A stretch of 64,000 nucleotides of DNA, taken from contig VAXW01000005.1 of the NCBI GenBank assembly GCA_005884115.1, forward strand, positions 124,001 through 188,000, written 5' to 3'. Below the pieces are notes generated by a model. The model was not told the DNA's origin, searched no databases, and saw only the letters and a program-made list of their open reading frames with translations. This stretch comes from Actinomycetota bacterium. GTDB taxonomy: Bacteria > Actinomycetota > Thermoleophilia > Solirubrobacterales > Solirubrobacteraceae. Shown here piece after piece: positions 39,128 through 48,343 of this stretch (position 1 is its first letter; each line of letters begins with the position of its first letter). A program made the translations under genes and the position numbers.

Positions 39128-41014
39128 ATGGTCGGGCCGATCGATGCCCTCTCCGACCCCACCCGCCTGCGCGAGCTGGACCTTGCTGGCGTCGACGGTT
39201 GGCCCGCCTCGAACCCGGCGCGCCGCGGCGCCACCGGGAGCCCCCGACCCTCGTATCCTGGGGTGGTGGCCTCGCGGATCGTCGTCGACCTCCAAGCCGA
39301 TCACGGCACCGAGGCAGACGCGCTCACGCTCTTGCAACGCGCGGAGGTACGCGATGTGCTGGCTTGGATGCGGCTGCTCGTCGACCCTCAGGACGCCGCG
39401 GCAGTCGTGCGCGCCCTCGCGCGCCCGCCGATCGAACTGCGCCAGACGCACCTCGCGCGCGTAATCCAGCTCGCGCGCAGGCGGCGGCTGGACCTCGTCG
39501 CGGGGCTCGCGCTGGCGATCGAGTCGCCGCAGATCCCGCCGGAGGCGCGCGAACGGATCGAGCGCTTCCTCGAGCTGCATGGCGCCGCGTCGGCGGGCTC
39601 CAAGGCCGAGCGCGCGGACGTCCTGACTGGACGCCTGATCGAGCTGCTGAGGGCGCGAACGGGCTCGCTCTTGACGGTGCAGGAAGCTGCCGAGCAGCGC
39701 GACGAGCTCGGTCGCCTGCGAGAGCTCGCGGCCAGCTTCTTGCGCTCGGCGCCCCAGGCCACCCTTGCCGACCTGACGCGTCACCTCGCCTCGCTCGGGC
39801 GGGCCTCCGACATTCAAGAGCCGTCGAGTGCCCTCGAGCCGGCCGGCGACCAGCTGCACGACGCCTTCTGCCGGCTGCGCGAGGAGGTGCTCGAGGGCGT
39901 GGGGCGGATCGGCGGGCGCCTTGGCGAGCTGCGCTTGGACACCGAACTGGACATCGCCCACGGCGTCGCCCGCTACCTCGAGCTGATCAAGCTCGCGGCC
40001 CTGCTTCAGCGCTCGCCTCCGTACCGCATGGGCGAGGCGATCGCTGACATCAACGCCCGCCTGCTCGCGGCGACAACGCCTGTGCAGCGCGAGATCCTGC
40101 AAACCTCGCTGCTGGACCAGGACCTGCTGGCCGCCGACGCGGACCCCGCGGAGGGCGCCGCCCCGGCCGCGGGCGGCGTCGCCGCCGGCGCGCGGCGCGC
40201 CGACGCATTCGAGAGCCAGCGCCCGCCCGACACGTCCCATCGCGGATATGGCGAAGAGCACTCGCTGGGCCCGTTCCTGCCACGCAAGGGGATCGGCCTG
40301 GCGCTATCGGCCTCGGACATAGAGACCTATCGCAGCTGCCCGCTCAGGTACAAGTTCGCGCGCGTGCTGCGGATCCCGACGGCGCAGACGCTGCACCAGC
40401 GCTTCGGCATCGTCATCCACCAGGTGCTCGAGCGTTTTCACGCCGAGGGCTCGCAGACGCTGGCCGAGATGCTCGAGCTCTACGACGCCGTGTGGCGCAG
40501 GGCCGGGCTCGGCGAGGGCGAGGCGGAGCTGCGCAAGAAGGGCCGCGCTGCGCTGACCCGGTATCACGCGCGGCTGGCGGAGCCTGGCGCTCGGCCTGTG
40601 TGGTTCGAGCGCACCTTCGACTTCCGGCTCGGGCCGCACCACTTGCGCGGGCGCGTGGACCGCGTCGACTGCGTGACGCACGAAGACGGCCGCCAGGAGC
40701 ACGAGCTCATCGACTACAAGACCTCGCGCCCCAAGACGCCGGCTCAGCTGAAGGACGACGTCCAGCTCTCCCTGTATGCGCTTGCTGCGCGCGAGGCCTG
40801 GAGCCTGGAGTCATCGCGCCAGGCTTACTACTACGTGCTCGACGACCGCAAGGTGCCCGTCCCGGCAGCCGCGGGCGAGAGCGGAGCGGCGATCACCGAG
40901 ACCGTGCTCGAGGTCGGCGAGGGCATCCTCGCACAGCGCTTCGAGCCCACCCCGTCCCGCGCCACTTGCTCGATCTGCGACTACCGCATCGTCTGCCCGG
41001 TGGCCGAGACCTGA
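39128..41014 (+). CDS. PD-(D/E)XK nuclease with UvrD/AddA C-terminal region; helicase motor missing
   Basis: About 628 aa. The first recognisable segment (QRAEVRDVLAWMRLLVDPQDAAAVVRALARPPIELR) is from domain 2 of UvrD-type helicases, followed by helical region and a C-terminal RecB-like nuclease: ALSASDIETYRSCPLRYKFARVLRIP, HQVLERFH, GRVDRVD, HELIDYKTSRPKTP (D-x-K catalytic core) and Cys ligands CSICDYRIVC with Cys of SCPL, forming an iron-sulfur-type clasp. Walker A and helicase motifs I-III are absent and the upstream DNA encodes the opposite-strand zincin gene. Either a 5'-truncated remnant or a stand-alone nuclease; the start is uncertain (GTG 39263 possible). Confidence 0.75.
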   Translation: MVGPIDALSDPTRLRELDLAGVDGWPASNPARRGATGSPRPSYPGVVASRIVVDLQADHGTEADALTLLQRAEVRDVLAWMRLLVDPQDAAAVVRALARPPIELRQTHLARVIQLARRRRLDLVAGLALAIESPQIPPEARERIERFLELHGAASAGSKAERADVLTGRLIELLRARTGSLLTVQEAAEQRDELGRLRELAASFLRSAPQATLADLTRHLASLGRASDIQEPSSALEPAGDQLHDAFCRLREEVLEGVGRIGGRLGELRLDTELDIAHGVARYLELIKLAALLQRSPPYRMGEAIADINARLLAATTPVQREILQTSLLDQDLLAADADPAEGAAPAAGGVAAGARRADAFESQRPPDTSHRGYGEEHSLGPFLPRKGIGLALSASDIETYRSCPLRYKFARVLRIPTAQTLHQRFGIVIHQVLERFHAEGSQTLAEMLELYDAVWRRAGLGEGEAELRKKGRAALTRYHARLAEPGARPVWFERTFDFRLGPHHLRGRVDRVDCVTHEDGRQEHELIDYKTSRPKTPAQLKDDVQLSLYALAAREAWSLESSRQAYYYVLDDRKVPVPAAAGESGAAITETVLEVGEGILAQRFEPTPSRATCSICDYRIVCPVAET

Positions 41015-41024
41015 TGCGCGACCG

Positions 41025-41897
41025 TTACCTCCCGCCGTCTCCGCGCTGGCGCAGGAAGCGCTGAAATTCCCGGGCCAGGGCCTCGCCGGAGGGCACCTGC
41101 TGCCCCGTAGCCGCCTCGGCTCCTTCGGTCGCCTGCTCCAAACGCTCGACGAACGCCTGAATGTCTGGGTCGCTCTGCACCGCGCGGGCGACCTGGCGCT
41201 CGTAGTCGGCTGCCGCTGACTCGAGCTCGGAGACGTCCACCGACACGCCGATCAGACCTTCCAGGCGGCGCAGCAGGGCCAGCGCGGCGCTCGGGTTGGC
41301 GGCCGCGGCCACGTAATGCGGAACGGCTGCCCACAGGCTCGCAGAGGGCAGCCCGGCCTGGATGCACGCGCCGTGCAGCACCCCGACGATGCCCGTGGGC
41401 CCCTCATATGTCGAGCTTGCGATGCCGAGGCGCTCACTAAGCGTGGGGTCGGAGGCGTGTCCGGTCAGCGCCACGGGGCGCGTGTGCGGGACGTCGCCGA
41501 GCAGGGCGCCCAGCGAGACCACCAGCTGCACGCCGAGCGCCTCGGCGAGGTCGACGATGCTCGAGCTGAACGCGCGCCAGCGCAGCGAGGGCTCGACGCC
41601 GCGCACGAGCACCAGATCTCGGGGTGCCCGCGGGGCGGGCGCCTCGAGCACCTCGACGCCGGGCCAGGTGATCTCGCGCTGGCCCGACTCATCGAAGCGC
41701 ACGCACGGGCGGTTGGACTGGAAGTCGTAGAACTCCTCGGAGTCGATCGCAGCGAAGCGGCGCGCGCGCAGTGCTGTGGCAAGGAACGAGACCGCGCTCG
41801 AGGCTGCCTCGCCGGCGTCGTTCCAGCCCTGGAAGGCGCACACCATGGCCGGAGCCCTGAGTCCTGCCGGCCGTCGGTCCCAGATCAACGGCTGCAT
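41025..41897 (-). CDS. PAC2-family protein
   Basis: 290-aa protein of the PAC2 (proteasome-assembly-chaperone-like) family common in actinobacteria: QPLIWDRRPAGLRAPAMVCAFQGWNDAGEAASSAVSFL, FDFQSNRPCVRF, VVSLGALLGDVPHTRPVALTG, YEGPTGIVGVLHGACIQAGLPSASLWAAVPHYVAAAANPSAALALLRRLE. Molecular function unknown. ATG 41897 (GTG 41906 is an alternative). Divergent from the HD/OB gene with only 25 bp between starts. Confidence 0.86.
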   Translation of the reverse strand: MQPLIWDRRPAGLRAPAMVCAFQGWNDAGEAASSAVSFLATALRARRFAAIDSEEFYDFQSNRPCVRFDESGQREITWPGVEVLEAPAPRAPRDLVLVRGVEPSLRWRAFSSSIVDLAEALGVQLVVSLGALLGDVPHTRPVALTGHASDPTLSERLGIASSTYEGPTGIVGVLHGACIQAGLPSASLWAAVPHYVAAAANPSAALALLRRLEGLIGVSVDVSELESAAADYERQVARAVQSDPDIQAFVERLEQATEGAEAATGQQVPSGEALAREFQRFLRQRGDGGR

Positions 41898-41922
41898 CCG
41901 AACCACCGTACATCATGCGTGC

Positions 41923-42849
41923 GTGACTGCCACGGCGAGCGGCCATTCAGAGGAAGGCGCGACGGTCGCGACCCTGCGCAGCGAGCAGGAGGTCGACGGC
42001 GTGTTTGCGTGCACGCGCAAGGAGCGCTACACCACGCGCACGGGGGCTCCCTACCTCGCGCTCGAGCTGCGCGACGGCACCGGCGCGATCGCAGCTCGCG
42101 CCTTTCGCGAAGCCGACGCGCTGGCGGGCGCCTTCGAGCGCGGGCAGCTCGTTCGCGTGCGCGGACGCGTGGCGCGCTTTCGCGACCAGCTGCAGATAGA
42201 CGTGCAGCAGATCGCCCCGGCACGAGGGATCGACGCTGACCCGGCGCGTTTCCTGCCCCGCGCCTACCGCGATCTGGATGAGCTCGACGGTTTCCTCGAG
42301 CACCTCGCGCGCGAGGTCTACGACCCGCCGCTGAGGCATCTGCTCGAGTGCATGCTGGACGACGATGAGCTGCGCGCCGAGCTGCGTCGCGCGCCGTGCT
42401 CGGTTCCAGGCCCGCGACCGGCTGGGGGCCACCATGCCTACCTGGGCGGCCTGCTCGAGCACACGGTCGCGGTCGCCACCATGGCGCTCGAGCTGTGCAC
42501 GCTGCACCCGCGTCTGGATCGAGACCTGCTCGTGTGTGCGGCGATCGTGCACGACATCGGAAAGACGCGCGAGTTCAGCTACGGAGCGGAGATCGCGCGC
42601 AGCGAGGAGGGCTGGCTGATCGGCCACATCGAGCTTGGCCTGCGCGTGATCGCGACACACCTTCCGCCGGCGCTCGAGGATCGGCGCAGGCTGGCACTCG
42701 AGCACTGCGTGATCCTGCACCACGGAAGCGATGGCGCGCCAGGGCAGCGCTTTGCCTCAGCGGAGGCGCTCGCGCTCTACAGGCTGAACGCGCTCGACGC
42801 ACACGTGAAGGGCGCCTTCGAGCATCACCCGCCGGCAGGCTCGCGCTAG
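41923..42849 (+). CDS. OB-fold/HD-domain protein, YhaM-like 3'-5' exoribonuclease
   Basis: 308-aa protein: an N-terminal OB fold (about 24-98, VDGVFACTRKERYTTRTGAPYLALELRDGTGAIAARAF) followed by an HD phosphohydrolase domain with GGHHAYLGGLLEHTVAV (His ligands) and the AAIVHDIGKTREF HD pair (about 210-211). This arrangement is that of YhaM/CBF1 3'-5' exoribonucleases of Gram-positives. GTG 41923 chosen because the earlier frame overlaps the divergent PAC2 gene. Likely monocistronic. Confidence 0.86.
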   Translation: MTATASGHSEEGATVATLRSEQEVDGVFACTRKERYTTRTGAPYLALELRDGTGAIAARAFREADALAGAFERGQLVRVRGRVARFRDQLQIDVQQIAPARGIDADPARFLPRAYRDLDELDGFLEHLAREVYDPPLRHLLECMLDDDELRAELRRAPCSVPGPRPAGGHHAYLGGLLEHTVAVATMALELCTLHPRLDRDLLVCAAIVHDIGKTREFSYGAEIARSEEGWLIGHIELGLRVIATHLPPALEDRRRLALEHCVILHHGSDGAPGQRFASAEALALYRLNALDAHVKGAFEHHPPAGSR

Positions 42850-43013
42850 GCGCCGCGCCGCAACCTGAAGGCCAGCTCGCGCTAGGCCGTCGCGCGCGGC
42901 TAGAGGGCCATGGCGCGCCCGGCGCCCTGGACCGCGGCGCGCGTTCGCCGCCGGTGCCAATCGTGCATCAAAGGTGGTCAAGGGTCGACCGTCAACTGCC
43001 GATATGAGCAGTG

Positions 43014-44912
43014 ATGAGCAAGGTGGCCGCACCAGCTACCAGCTCGGCTGCGGGCGCACGCAAGCCGGCCAAGCCCCCGGCCGACGTCGCCCCCACCGAC
43101 GCCCAGGCCAAGGACGACGCCGCCGCGGCCGACGCCGAGGCCAAGGACGACGTCGCCAAGGCCGACGCCGCCCCGGCCGAGCCGGCTGAGCGCAGGCGCT
43201 CGCCTCGGCCCGAGGGAGCGCCCCCGGGCCTGCTTCCGCCGCGGCGCAGCGGACGCTCGACGCGCATGATCGGCGAGGTCGTCGTCGACCTGGGCTTCGC
43301 CGACCGCGCGACTGTGGAAGGGGCGGTGGAGCTCGCGCGCGCCGAGGGTCGGCCCACGGGTCTCGTGCTGGTCGAGCACGGCGTGCTTCGCCACGATCAG
43401 CTCGCTCGCGTGGTCGCCGAGCGCTTCGGGCTCGACTTCGTCGATCTCAGTGTCTTCGACATCGACATGGGCGCGATCAACCTGCTGAGCGCGGAAGCCT
43501 GCCAGCGCTACCGGGCGGTGCCGATCGGCTTCGACGAGGGCGGCGTGCTGCTGGTGGCGATGACCGACCCGACCAACGTGCTCGCCATCGACGACATCAC
43601 GATGATGACCGGGCGCAGAGTCAGGCCGGCGGCCGCCTCGGCGGAGGACCTCGATCCGCTGCTCATGCGGCTCGCGCACATGGACGAATCGATTGAGGGC
43701 CTGGCCGAGGAACACGCGGAGCGGGAGGAGGAGACCGAGCGCGTCGAGGCGAGCGAGGGCGACGCGCCGATCATCAAGCTCGTCTACTCGATCGTCTCGC
43801 AGGCGGTGCAGCAGGGGGCTTCGGACATCCACATCAACCCCGAAGAGGCCGAGACGCGCGTGCTCTTCCGCGTCGACGGCGTGTTGTTTCCGGCCGCGAC
43901 GGTGAAGCGCAAGCTGGCTAGGGGAGTTGTTTCGCGCATCAAGATCATGGGCGACCTCGACATCTCGGAGCGGCGCGTGCCTCAGGACGGGCGCTTCGGG
44001 CTGACGGTCGACGGCCGGCGCGTTGACATTCGCGTGGTTACGCTCCCCCTCGTGCACGGCGAGGCGGTCGTGCTGAGAATCCTCGACCACGCCAACGAGA
44101 TTCAGGATCTGGATGCGCTGGGCATGTCCTCGCAGGCGCTGGAGCGCTTCCGGGCCGCGATCCACAGGCCAAACGGCGCTGTGCTCGTGACGGGCCCCAC
44201 CGGGTCGGGCAAGTCGACGACCCTGTACGCGGCGCTCGGCGACATAAACGACGGCGAGCGCAGCATTCTCACGATCGAGGACCCGGTCGAGCAGAAGATC
44301 CCGGGGATAAAGCAGATGCCGATCGCGCCCAAGGCGGGCGTCACCTTCGACGTCGGCTTGCGCTCGATGCTGCGCGCCGACCCCGACGTGATCATGGTCG
44401 GCGAGATCCGCGACTCAGAGACCGCGCACATCGCGATCGAGGCTGCGCTGACGGGGCACCTCGTGCTCTCGACGCTGCACACGCGCGATGCGCCGAGTGG
44501 GCTCGGGCGCCTCATGGACATGGGCATCGAGCCGTTCCTCATCTCCTCGGCGATCGACTGCGTGGCCGCGCAGCGGCTCGTGCGCCTGTTGTGCAAGAAC
44601 TGCAAGCGCCCTCAGAACGTGTCGCGGTCGGTGCTCGTCCAGCACGGGCTGGCAGGAGCGAGCCCGTTCGAGGCCGTGGGCTGCAAGCGCTGCGGTGGCA
44701 GCGGCTATCGCGGGCGTCTAGGCGTGTACGAGGTGCTGTCCGTAAGCGAGGAGATTCGCGCGCTGATCCTCGAGCGCGCCTCGACCGACGCGATCGTGGC
44801 CGTGGCCGAGCGCGAGGGCATGCTCCACCTGCGCGACGATGGCCTCGAGAAGGTGCGAGCCGGCCTGACCTCGATCGCCGAGATCGAGCGCATGACCTCG
44901 AGCCTGCTGTAG
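43014..44912 (+). CDS. pilB: type IV pilus/type II secretion assembly ATPase (PilB/GspE)
   Basis: 632-aa secretion ATPase. After an Ala/Lys/Asp-rich low-complexity region (about residues 5-60) come an N-terminal MshEN-like domain (MIGEVVVDLGFADRATVEGAVELARAEGRPTG, LLSAEACQRYRAVPIGFDEG), DAPIIKLVYSIVSQAVQQGASDIHINPEE, Walker A VTGPTGSGKSTTLYAAL (about 393-401), the Asp and His boxes MLRADPDVIMVGEIRDSETAHIAIEAALTGHLVLSTLHT and the Zn site CKNC...CKRC. Powers pilus or secretion machinery. No other pil gene is adjacent. GTG 43011 precedes ATG 43014. Confidence 0.93.
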   Translation: MSKVAAPATSSAAGARKPAKPPADVAPTDAQAKDDAAAADAEAKDDVAKADAAPAEPAERRRSPRPEGAPPGLLPPRRSGRSTRMIGEVVVDLGFADRATVEGAVELARAEGRPTGLVLVEHGVLRHDQLARVVAERFGLDFVDLSVFDIDMGAINLLSAEACQRYRAVPIGFDEGGVLLVAMTDPTNVLAIDDITMMTGRRVRPAAASAEDLDPLLMRLAHMDESIEGLAEEHAEREEETERVEASEGDAPIIKLVYSIVSQAVQQGASDIHINPEEAETRVLFRVDGVLFPAATVKRKLARGVVSRIKIMGDLDISERRVPQDGRFGLTVDGRRVDIRVVTLPLVHGEAVVLRILDHANEIQDLDALGMSSQALERFRAAIHRPNGAVLVTGPTGSGKSTTLYAALGDINDGERSILTIEDPVEQKIPGIKQMPIAPKAGVTFDVGLRSMLRADPDVIMVGEIRDSETAHIAIEAALTGHLVLSTLHTRDAPSGLGRLMDMGIEPFLISSAIDCVAAQRLVRLLCKNCKRPQNVSRSVLVQHGLAGASPFEAVGCKRCGGSGYRGRLGVYEVLSVSEEIRALILERASTDAIVAVAEREGMLHLRDDGLEKVRAGLTSIAEIERMTSSLL

Positions 44913-44951
44913 CGCAGGCGCCGCTTGAGCTGAGAAGTGGCGGCGCTGCGC
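44912..44951 (+). terminator. hairpin after pilB
   Basis: 12-bp stem with one bulged G (GCGCAG-g-CGCCGC / GCGGCGCTGCGC) and a 15-nt loop, starting at the last base of the stop codon. No U-tract follows. Confidence 0.45.
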
Positions 44952-45118
44952 CTGAGCCGGCGCCGCGCCGCAGAGAGGGGCGAGTGGCCGCACGCGCTCA
45001 GAGGTGATCGGCGGCCCGTCGGGGCATGCGCCAGGCGCGGGCTGCCTCAGCGCTGGGCCGAGCGGACCGGCCGCGTCGCAGAGCGCGGGTCCGGCGCGCG
45101 CGGAAAGATAATCGGTGC

Positions 45119-45766
45119 GTGCTGTTCTCGCTCGAGCAGATCAGCTACCGCCGTGCCGGCAGGGCCGTGCTGAGCGATCTCACTGCCGATCTGGCGGAGG
45201 GAACAACCGCGCTCGTCGGTCCCTCGGGCGCAGGCAAGTCGACGCTGCTGCGGCTGCTCAACCGGCTCGCCGATCCCCACGCTGGCACCGTGCACTACCG
45301 CGGGCGCGACGTCCGCGACTATGACGTCCTCGCCCTGCGCCGCGAGGTCGCGCTCGTGCCACAGCTCCCCGCACTGCTGGCGGGCACCGTTGCGAACAAC
45401 GTCAGCTATGGCCCGAGGCTGCGAGGCGAGGAGTGCGACATCGACTGCGCGCTCGCGCTCGCCGGGCTGGACGCGTCCTTCGCCGGCCGGACCGCCTACC
45501 AGCTGTCCGTGGGGGAGCAGCAGCGGGTCATGCTCGCCCGCGCGCTCGCGCTCGAGCCGCGCGTGCTGCTGCTCGACGAGCCGACCGCCGCGCTCGATGA
45601 GCGAGCCCGAGACGCGATCGAGCGGACGCTGCTCGAGGTGAGCGCCCGAATGTCGGCTGGCCTGATCTTCGTTACCCACGATCGAGCGCAGGCGCGCAGG
45701 CTCGCCGACCGGCTCGTGCACATCGACAACGGCCGCATCGCGACTGGCCTTGGGCCTCGCCCATGA
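45119..45766 (+). CDS. fetA: ABC transporter ATP-binding protein (FetA-like)
   Basis: 215-aa ABC ATPase: Walker A GPSGAGKST (about 34-42), Q-loop VPQLPALLAGTVANNVSY, signature QLSVGEQQR, Walker B RVLLLDEPTAALDE, switch His FVTHDRAQA. The short length and the adjacent UPF0014 membrane protein match the FetA-FetB (YbbL-YbbM) iron exporter. GTG 45119 chosen at the start of the beta1 strand (LFSLEQISYRRAGRAVL). Overlaps fetB by 4 bp (ATGA). Confidence 0.88.
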   Translation: MLFSLEQISYRRAGRAVLSDLTADLAEGTTALVGPSGAGKSTLLRLLNRLADPHAGTVHYRGRDVRDYDVLALRREVALVPQLPALLAGTVANNVSYGPRLRGEECDIDCALALAGLDASFAGRTAYQLSVGEQQRVMLARALALEPRVLLLDEPTAALDERARDAIERTLLEVSARMSAGLIFVTHDRAQARRLADRLVHIDNGRIATGLGPRP

Positions 45767-46533
45767 TCCTCGCAATCCACCTCAGCCTCGCGCAGGTCGC
45801 CGCCACGCTCGCGCTCGTGGCGATCGCGGCGGCCGTCTCGGGCTGGCAGCGGGCCGATCTCGAGCGCGACATCGCCGTCGCGACCTTCCGTTCCTTCCTC
45901 CAGCTCACCGCGATCGGCTACGTCATCAAGCTGATCTTCGACCAGAACAAGCTCATCTTCGTTCTGGCGCTGATCGCGGCGATGGTGATATTCGGCGCCT
46001 TCACCGCGCGACGTCGCGCGCGCCGCGTCCCCGGTGCGTTCTGGCCGTTGCTGATCGCGCTGGCCCTCGCCGGCACCGCGACGCTGGCGCTGGTGGTCGC
46101 GCTCGGCGTCTTCCAGGCTCGGGCGCGCTACCTCGTGCCCGTGGGCGGCATGGTCATCGGCAATGCGATGACCGCCGCCGCCGTCGCCCTCAACCGGCTC
46201 GGCGACGACATCGCCGATGCGGCTCCGCAGATCGAGGCGACGCTGGCCCTCGGCGCCACCGCCGGCCAGGCGATGCGCCCGATCCTGCAACGCAGCCTTC
46301 GCTCGGGAATGATCCCGCTGATCGACTCGACCAAGACGACCGGGCTGATCTTCTTCCCCGGCACGATGGTTGGCATGCTCCTCGCCGGCGCTGCGCCGAT
46401 CGACGCCGTCCGCCTGCAGCTGACCCTGCTCTACGTCCTGCTCGGCAGCGTCGCACTGGCGGCGCTGACCGCCGTGCTGCTCGCCTACCGCAACTTCTTC
46501 ACCTCCGCGCACCAGCTTCGCGAGCCGTGCTGA
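45763..46533 (+). CDS. fetB: UPF0014 membrane protein (FetB-like iron exporter permease)
   Basis: 256-aa integral membrane protein with about 6-7 hydrophobic segments. UPF0014 blocks: ATFRSFLQLTAIGYVIKLIF, GMVIGNAMTAAAVALNRLGDDI, ATLALGATAGQAMRPILQRSLRSGMIPLIDSTKTTGLIFFPGTMVGMLLAGAAPIDAVRLQLTLLYVLLG. In E. coli the FetAB pair lowers iron toxicity by export. Coupled to fetA by overlap. Confidence 0.9.
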   Translation: MILAIHLSLAQVAATLALVAIAAAVSGWQRADLERDIAVATFRSFLQLTAIGYVIKLIFDQNKLIFVLALIAAMVIFGAFTARRRARRVPGAFWPLLIALALAGTATLALVVALGVFQARARYLVPVGGMVIGNAMTAAAVALNRLGDDIADAAPQIEATLALGATAGQAMRPILQRSLRSGMIPLIDSTKTTGLIFFPGTMVGMLLAGAAPIDAVRLQLTLLYVLLGSVALAALTAVLLAYRNFFTSAHQLREPC

Positions 46534-47579
46534 GCCATCCGGCGAACGCGCCCCGCGTCTCGCCGCGCTCTCGGCGCCCGCGGAGGCTCGGCAGGCCAGG
46601 CACGCGCAAACGGTTCGTGTCGCGGCCGCAGTTGCGCCCGCTGCTGGTGGCTGCGGGGCTGTGCGCGGCCGCGGCCACGACGGCGCCGGTTGGCGCCACC
46701 GCCGACCGCTCGGGCGCGAGCGCGCGCAGCGCGCCCGCGCCGCATCAATATGGGTGTCCAATCCTTCCGCCGACGAATCCGCTCAACCGTGACATCTCGC
46801 GCGCGCCCGTGGATCGGCATTCCGCGGACTACGTCGCGAGCATCGGGCTGAGCGCGCACCTGCACGCCGACTTCGGCAGCAACCCCGCTTACGGCATTCC
46901 CTACGCGGTCGTCGGGCCGCGCCAGCCGAGGGTGCCGATCTCGTTCACCGAATTCGGCGGGGAGTCCGACCCCGGTCCCTACCCGGTCCCGCCGGGCGCA
47001 CGCGTGGAGGGGGCCGGGGCGGAAGGCGACCGGCACGTGCTCGTGCTGCAGCGCGGAAGCTGCCGTTTGTATGAGCTGTACAACGCGCGCCGCGCCGGCG
47101 CCGGCTGGGATGCAGGCTCTGGCGCGGTCTTCAACCTGCGCTCAGGCCGGCTGCGGCCGGAGGGCTGGACGTCCGCCGACGCGGCCGGGCTGCCCATCTT
47201 CCCGCTGCTCGCGCGCTACGGCGAGGTGCGCGCCGGACGCATCGAGCACGCGCTCCGCGTGACCGTTCCGCGGACACAGAGCGGCTACATCCACCCCGCG
47301 ACGCACCTCGCCTCATCCAGCGCCGATGCGCGGCTTCCGCCGATGGGGCTGCGACTGCGACTGAAGGCCAGCTTCAGCCTCGCCCGCTATCACGGCCAAG
47401 CGCTGATCGTGCTGCGCGCGCTGCGGCGCTTCGGCTTGATCGTTGCCGACAACGGGTCGCCATGGTTCATCACCGGCGCTCCCGACCGTCGCTGGGACGA
47501 CGAAGACCTCGACCAGCTCAAGACCGTGCCAGGCTCGGCGTTCGAGGCCGTCTACAGCGGGCCCATCCGCCGCCGCTGA
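46527..47579 (+). CDS. secreted hypothetical protein
   Basis: About 350 aa (GTG 46527, overlapping fetB by 7 bp) or 320 aa (GTG 46617). A basic stretch (SPRSRRPRRLGRPGTRKRF) precedes a hydrophobic signal (LLVAAGLCAAAATTAPVGATA), compatible with Sec or Tat export. The mature part begins with CPILPPTNPLNRDISRAPVDRHS and contains VLVLQRGSCRLYELYNA and WTSADAAGLPIFPLLARYGEV, blocks seen in a family of actinobacterial exported proteins with no known role. Confidence 0.72.
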   Translation: MLSHPANAPRVSPRSRRPRRLGRPGTRKRFVSRPQLRPLLVAAGLCAAAATTAPVGATADRSGASARSAPAPHQYGCPILPPTNPLNRDISRAPVDRHSADYVASIGLSAHLHADFGSNPAYGIPYAVVGPRQPRVPISFTEFGGESDPGPYPVPPGARVEGAGAEGDRHVLVLQRGSCRLYELYNARRAGAGWDAGSGAVFNLRSGRLRPEGWTSADAAGLPIFPLLARYGEVRAGRIEHALRVTVPRTQSGYIHPATHLASSSADARLPPMGLRLRLKASFSLARYHGQALIVLRALRRFGLIVADNGSPWFITGAPDRRWDDEDLDQLKTVPGSAFEAVYSGPIRRR

Positions 47580-47635
47580 GGACGGCGCGCTTCGACCACA
47601 CGCACGGAGGCGTGCGGCCCGCCAAAGCAACTTCG

Positions 47636-47935
47636 CTAGCTCTGCTGGTGCTCGCTCGGTGCGCCCTGGGCGACCGGGGTCTGGGGCTGCGCCTCCGGGG
47701 CCTGGGGCGGCGCCTGCTGGGTCTGGGGCTGCGCCTGCTGGGCGGGCGGCGGAGCTGGTTGCGAGGCAGCGGGGAGCGTGGGCTGCTGCGAGCTGCTCTC
47801 GCCGGTTATCGACTGCTTGAACTCGCGCATCCCGCTTCCCAGCGAGCGGCCGATTTCGGGCAGGCGTTTGGCGCCGAACACGAGCAGCAGGATCACGACC
47901 AGAACCGCGATATGGAGCGGGTTGTCAAGTCCCAT
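47636..47935 (-). CDS. tatA: twin-arginine translocase subunit TatA/E
   Basis: 99-aa TatA family protein: short N-terminus, one membrane helix (PLHIAVLVVILLLVFGAK), the FGxxRLPEIGRSLG amphipathic helix and a Gln/Pro/Ala-rich cytosolic tail (about 55 residues). Forms the pore-like complex exporting folded proteins. Not next to tatC here, as is usual in actinobacteria. Confidence 0.92.
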   Translation of the reverse strand: MGLDNPLHIAVLVVILLLVFGAKRLPEIGRSLGSGMREFKQSITGESSSQQPTLPAASQPAPPPAQQAQPQTQQAPPQAPEAQPQTPVAQGAPSEHQQS

Positions 47936-47947
47936 CTCAGGGCAAGT

Positions 47948-48343
47948 CTAGAGCATCCGCTCTCGCCGCTTGTGCGCTTGAGCGGGCTCGCGCCGCGCCT
48001 TGCGCAGCAGCTGTCCGGCCACGAGCACCATCAAGGCCGCGAACGAGTCGCGCAGGACTGCTCCCGAGAGCGCGTTCGCGAGCGCCACGCCCGCGATGCC
48101 GCCGGCGATCGAGAGAAAGCCGAGCAGCACCGCGTCGCCGCGGCGGACGTTGCCGTAGCGGTCCTGCCTGTAGGCGCCGACGAGCGCGACGGGGATGATC
48201 GCGAGCAGCGAGGTCGCCTCCGCGTGGTGCTGGCTGAGGTTCATGAACACGACCAGCGCCGGCACGAACAGAATGCCGCCACCGACTCCCAGCACGCCAG
48301 CCAAGACGCCCCCAGCCAGTCCCGCTGCGATCGTCCCGATCAC
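47948..48343 (-). CDS. TauE/SafE-family permease, C-terminal half
   Basis: 131-aa membrane protein with about four hydrophobic segments. It has the family signature GVLAGVLGVGGGILFVPALV at its N-terminus, then HHAEATSLLAIIPVALVGAYRQDRYGNV. Full TauE/SafE proteins (about 250 aa, 8 helices) are an inverted repeat of two such halves; here the halves are separate genes overlapping by 4 bp (ATGA). Likely forms a heterodimeric anion (sulfite/sulfonate-type) exporter with the upstream product. Confidence 0.85.
   Translation of the reverse strand: MIGTIAAGLAGGVLAGVLGVGGGILFVPALVVFMNLSQHHAEATSLLAIIPVALVGAYRQDRYGNVRRGDAVLLGFLSIAGGIAGVALANALSGAVLRDSFAALMVLVAGQLLRKARREPAQAHKRRERML

Noticed and set aside
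43014-43200. Histone-like protein from the Ala/Lys/Asp repeats
   Set aside because: The region is the N-terminal extension of the PilB frame, continuous with its MshEN-like domain.
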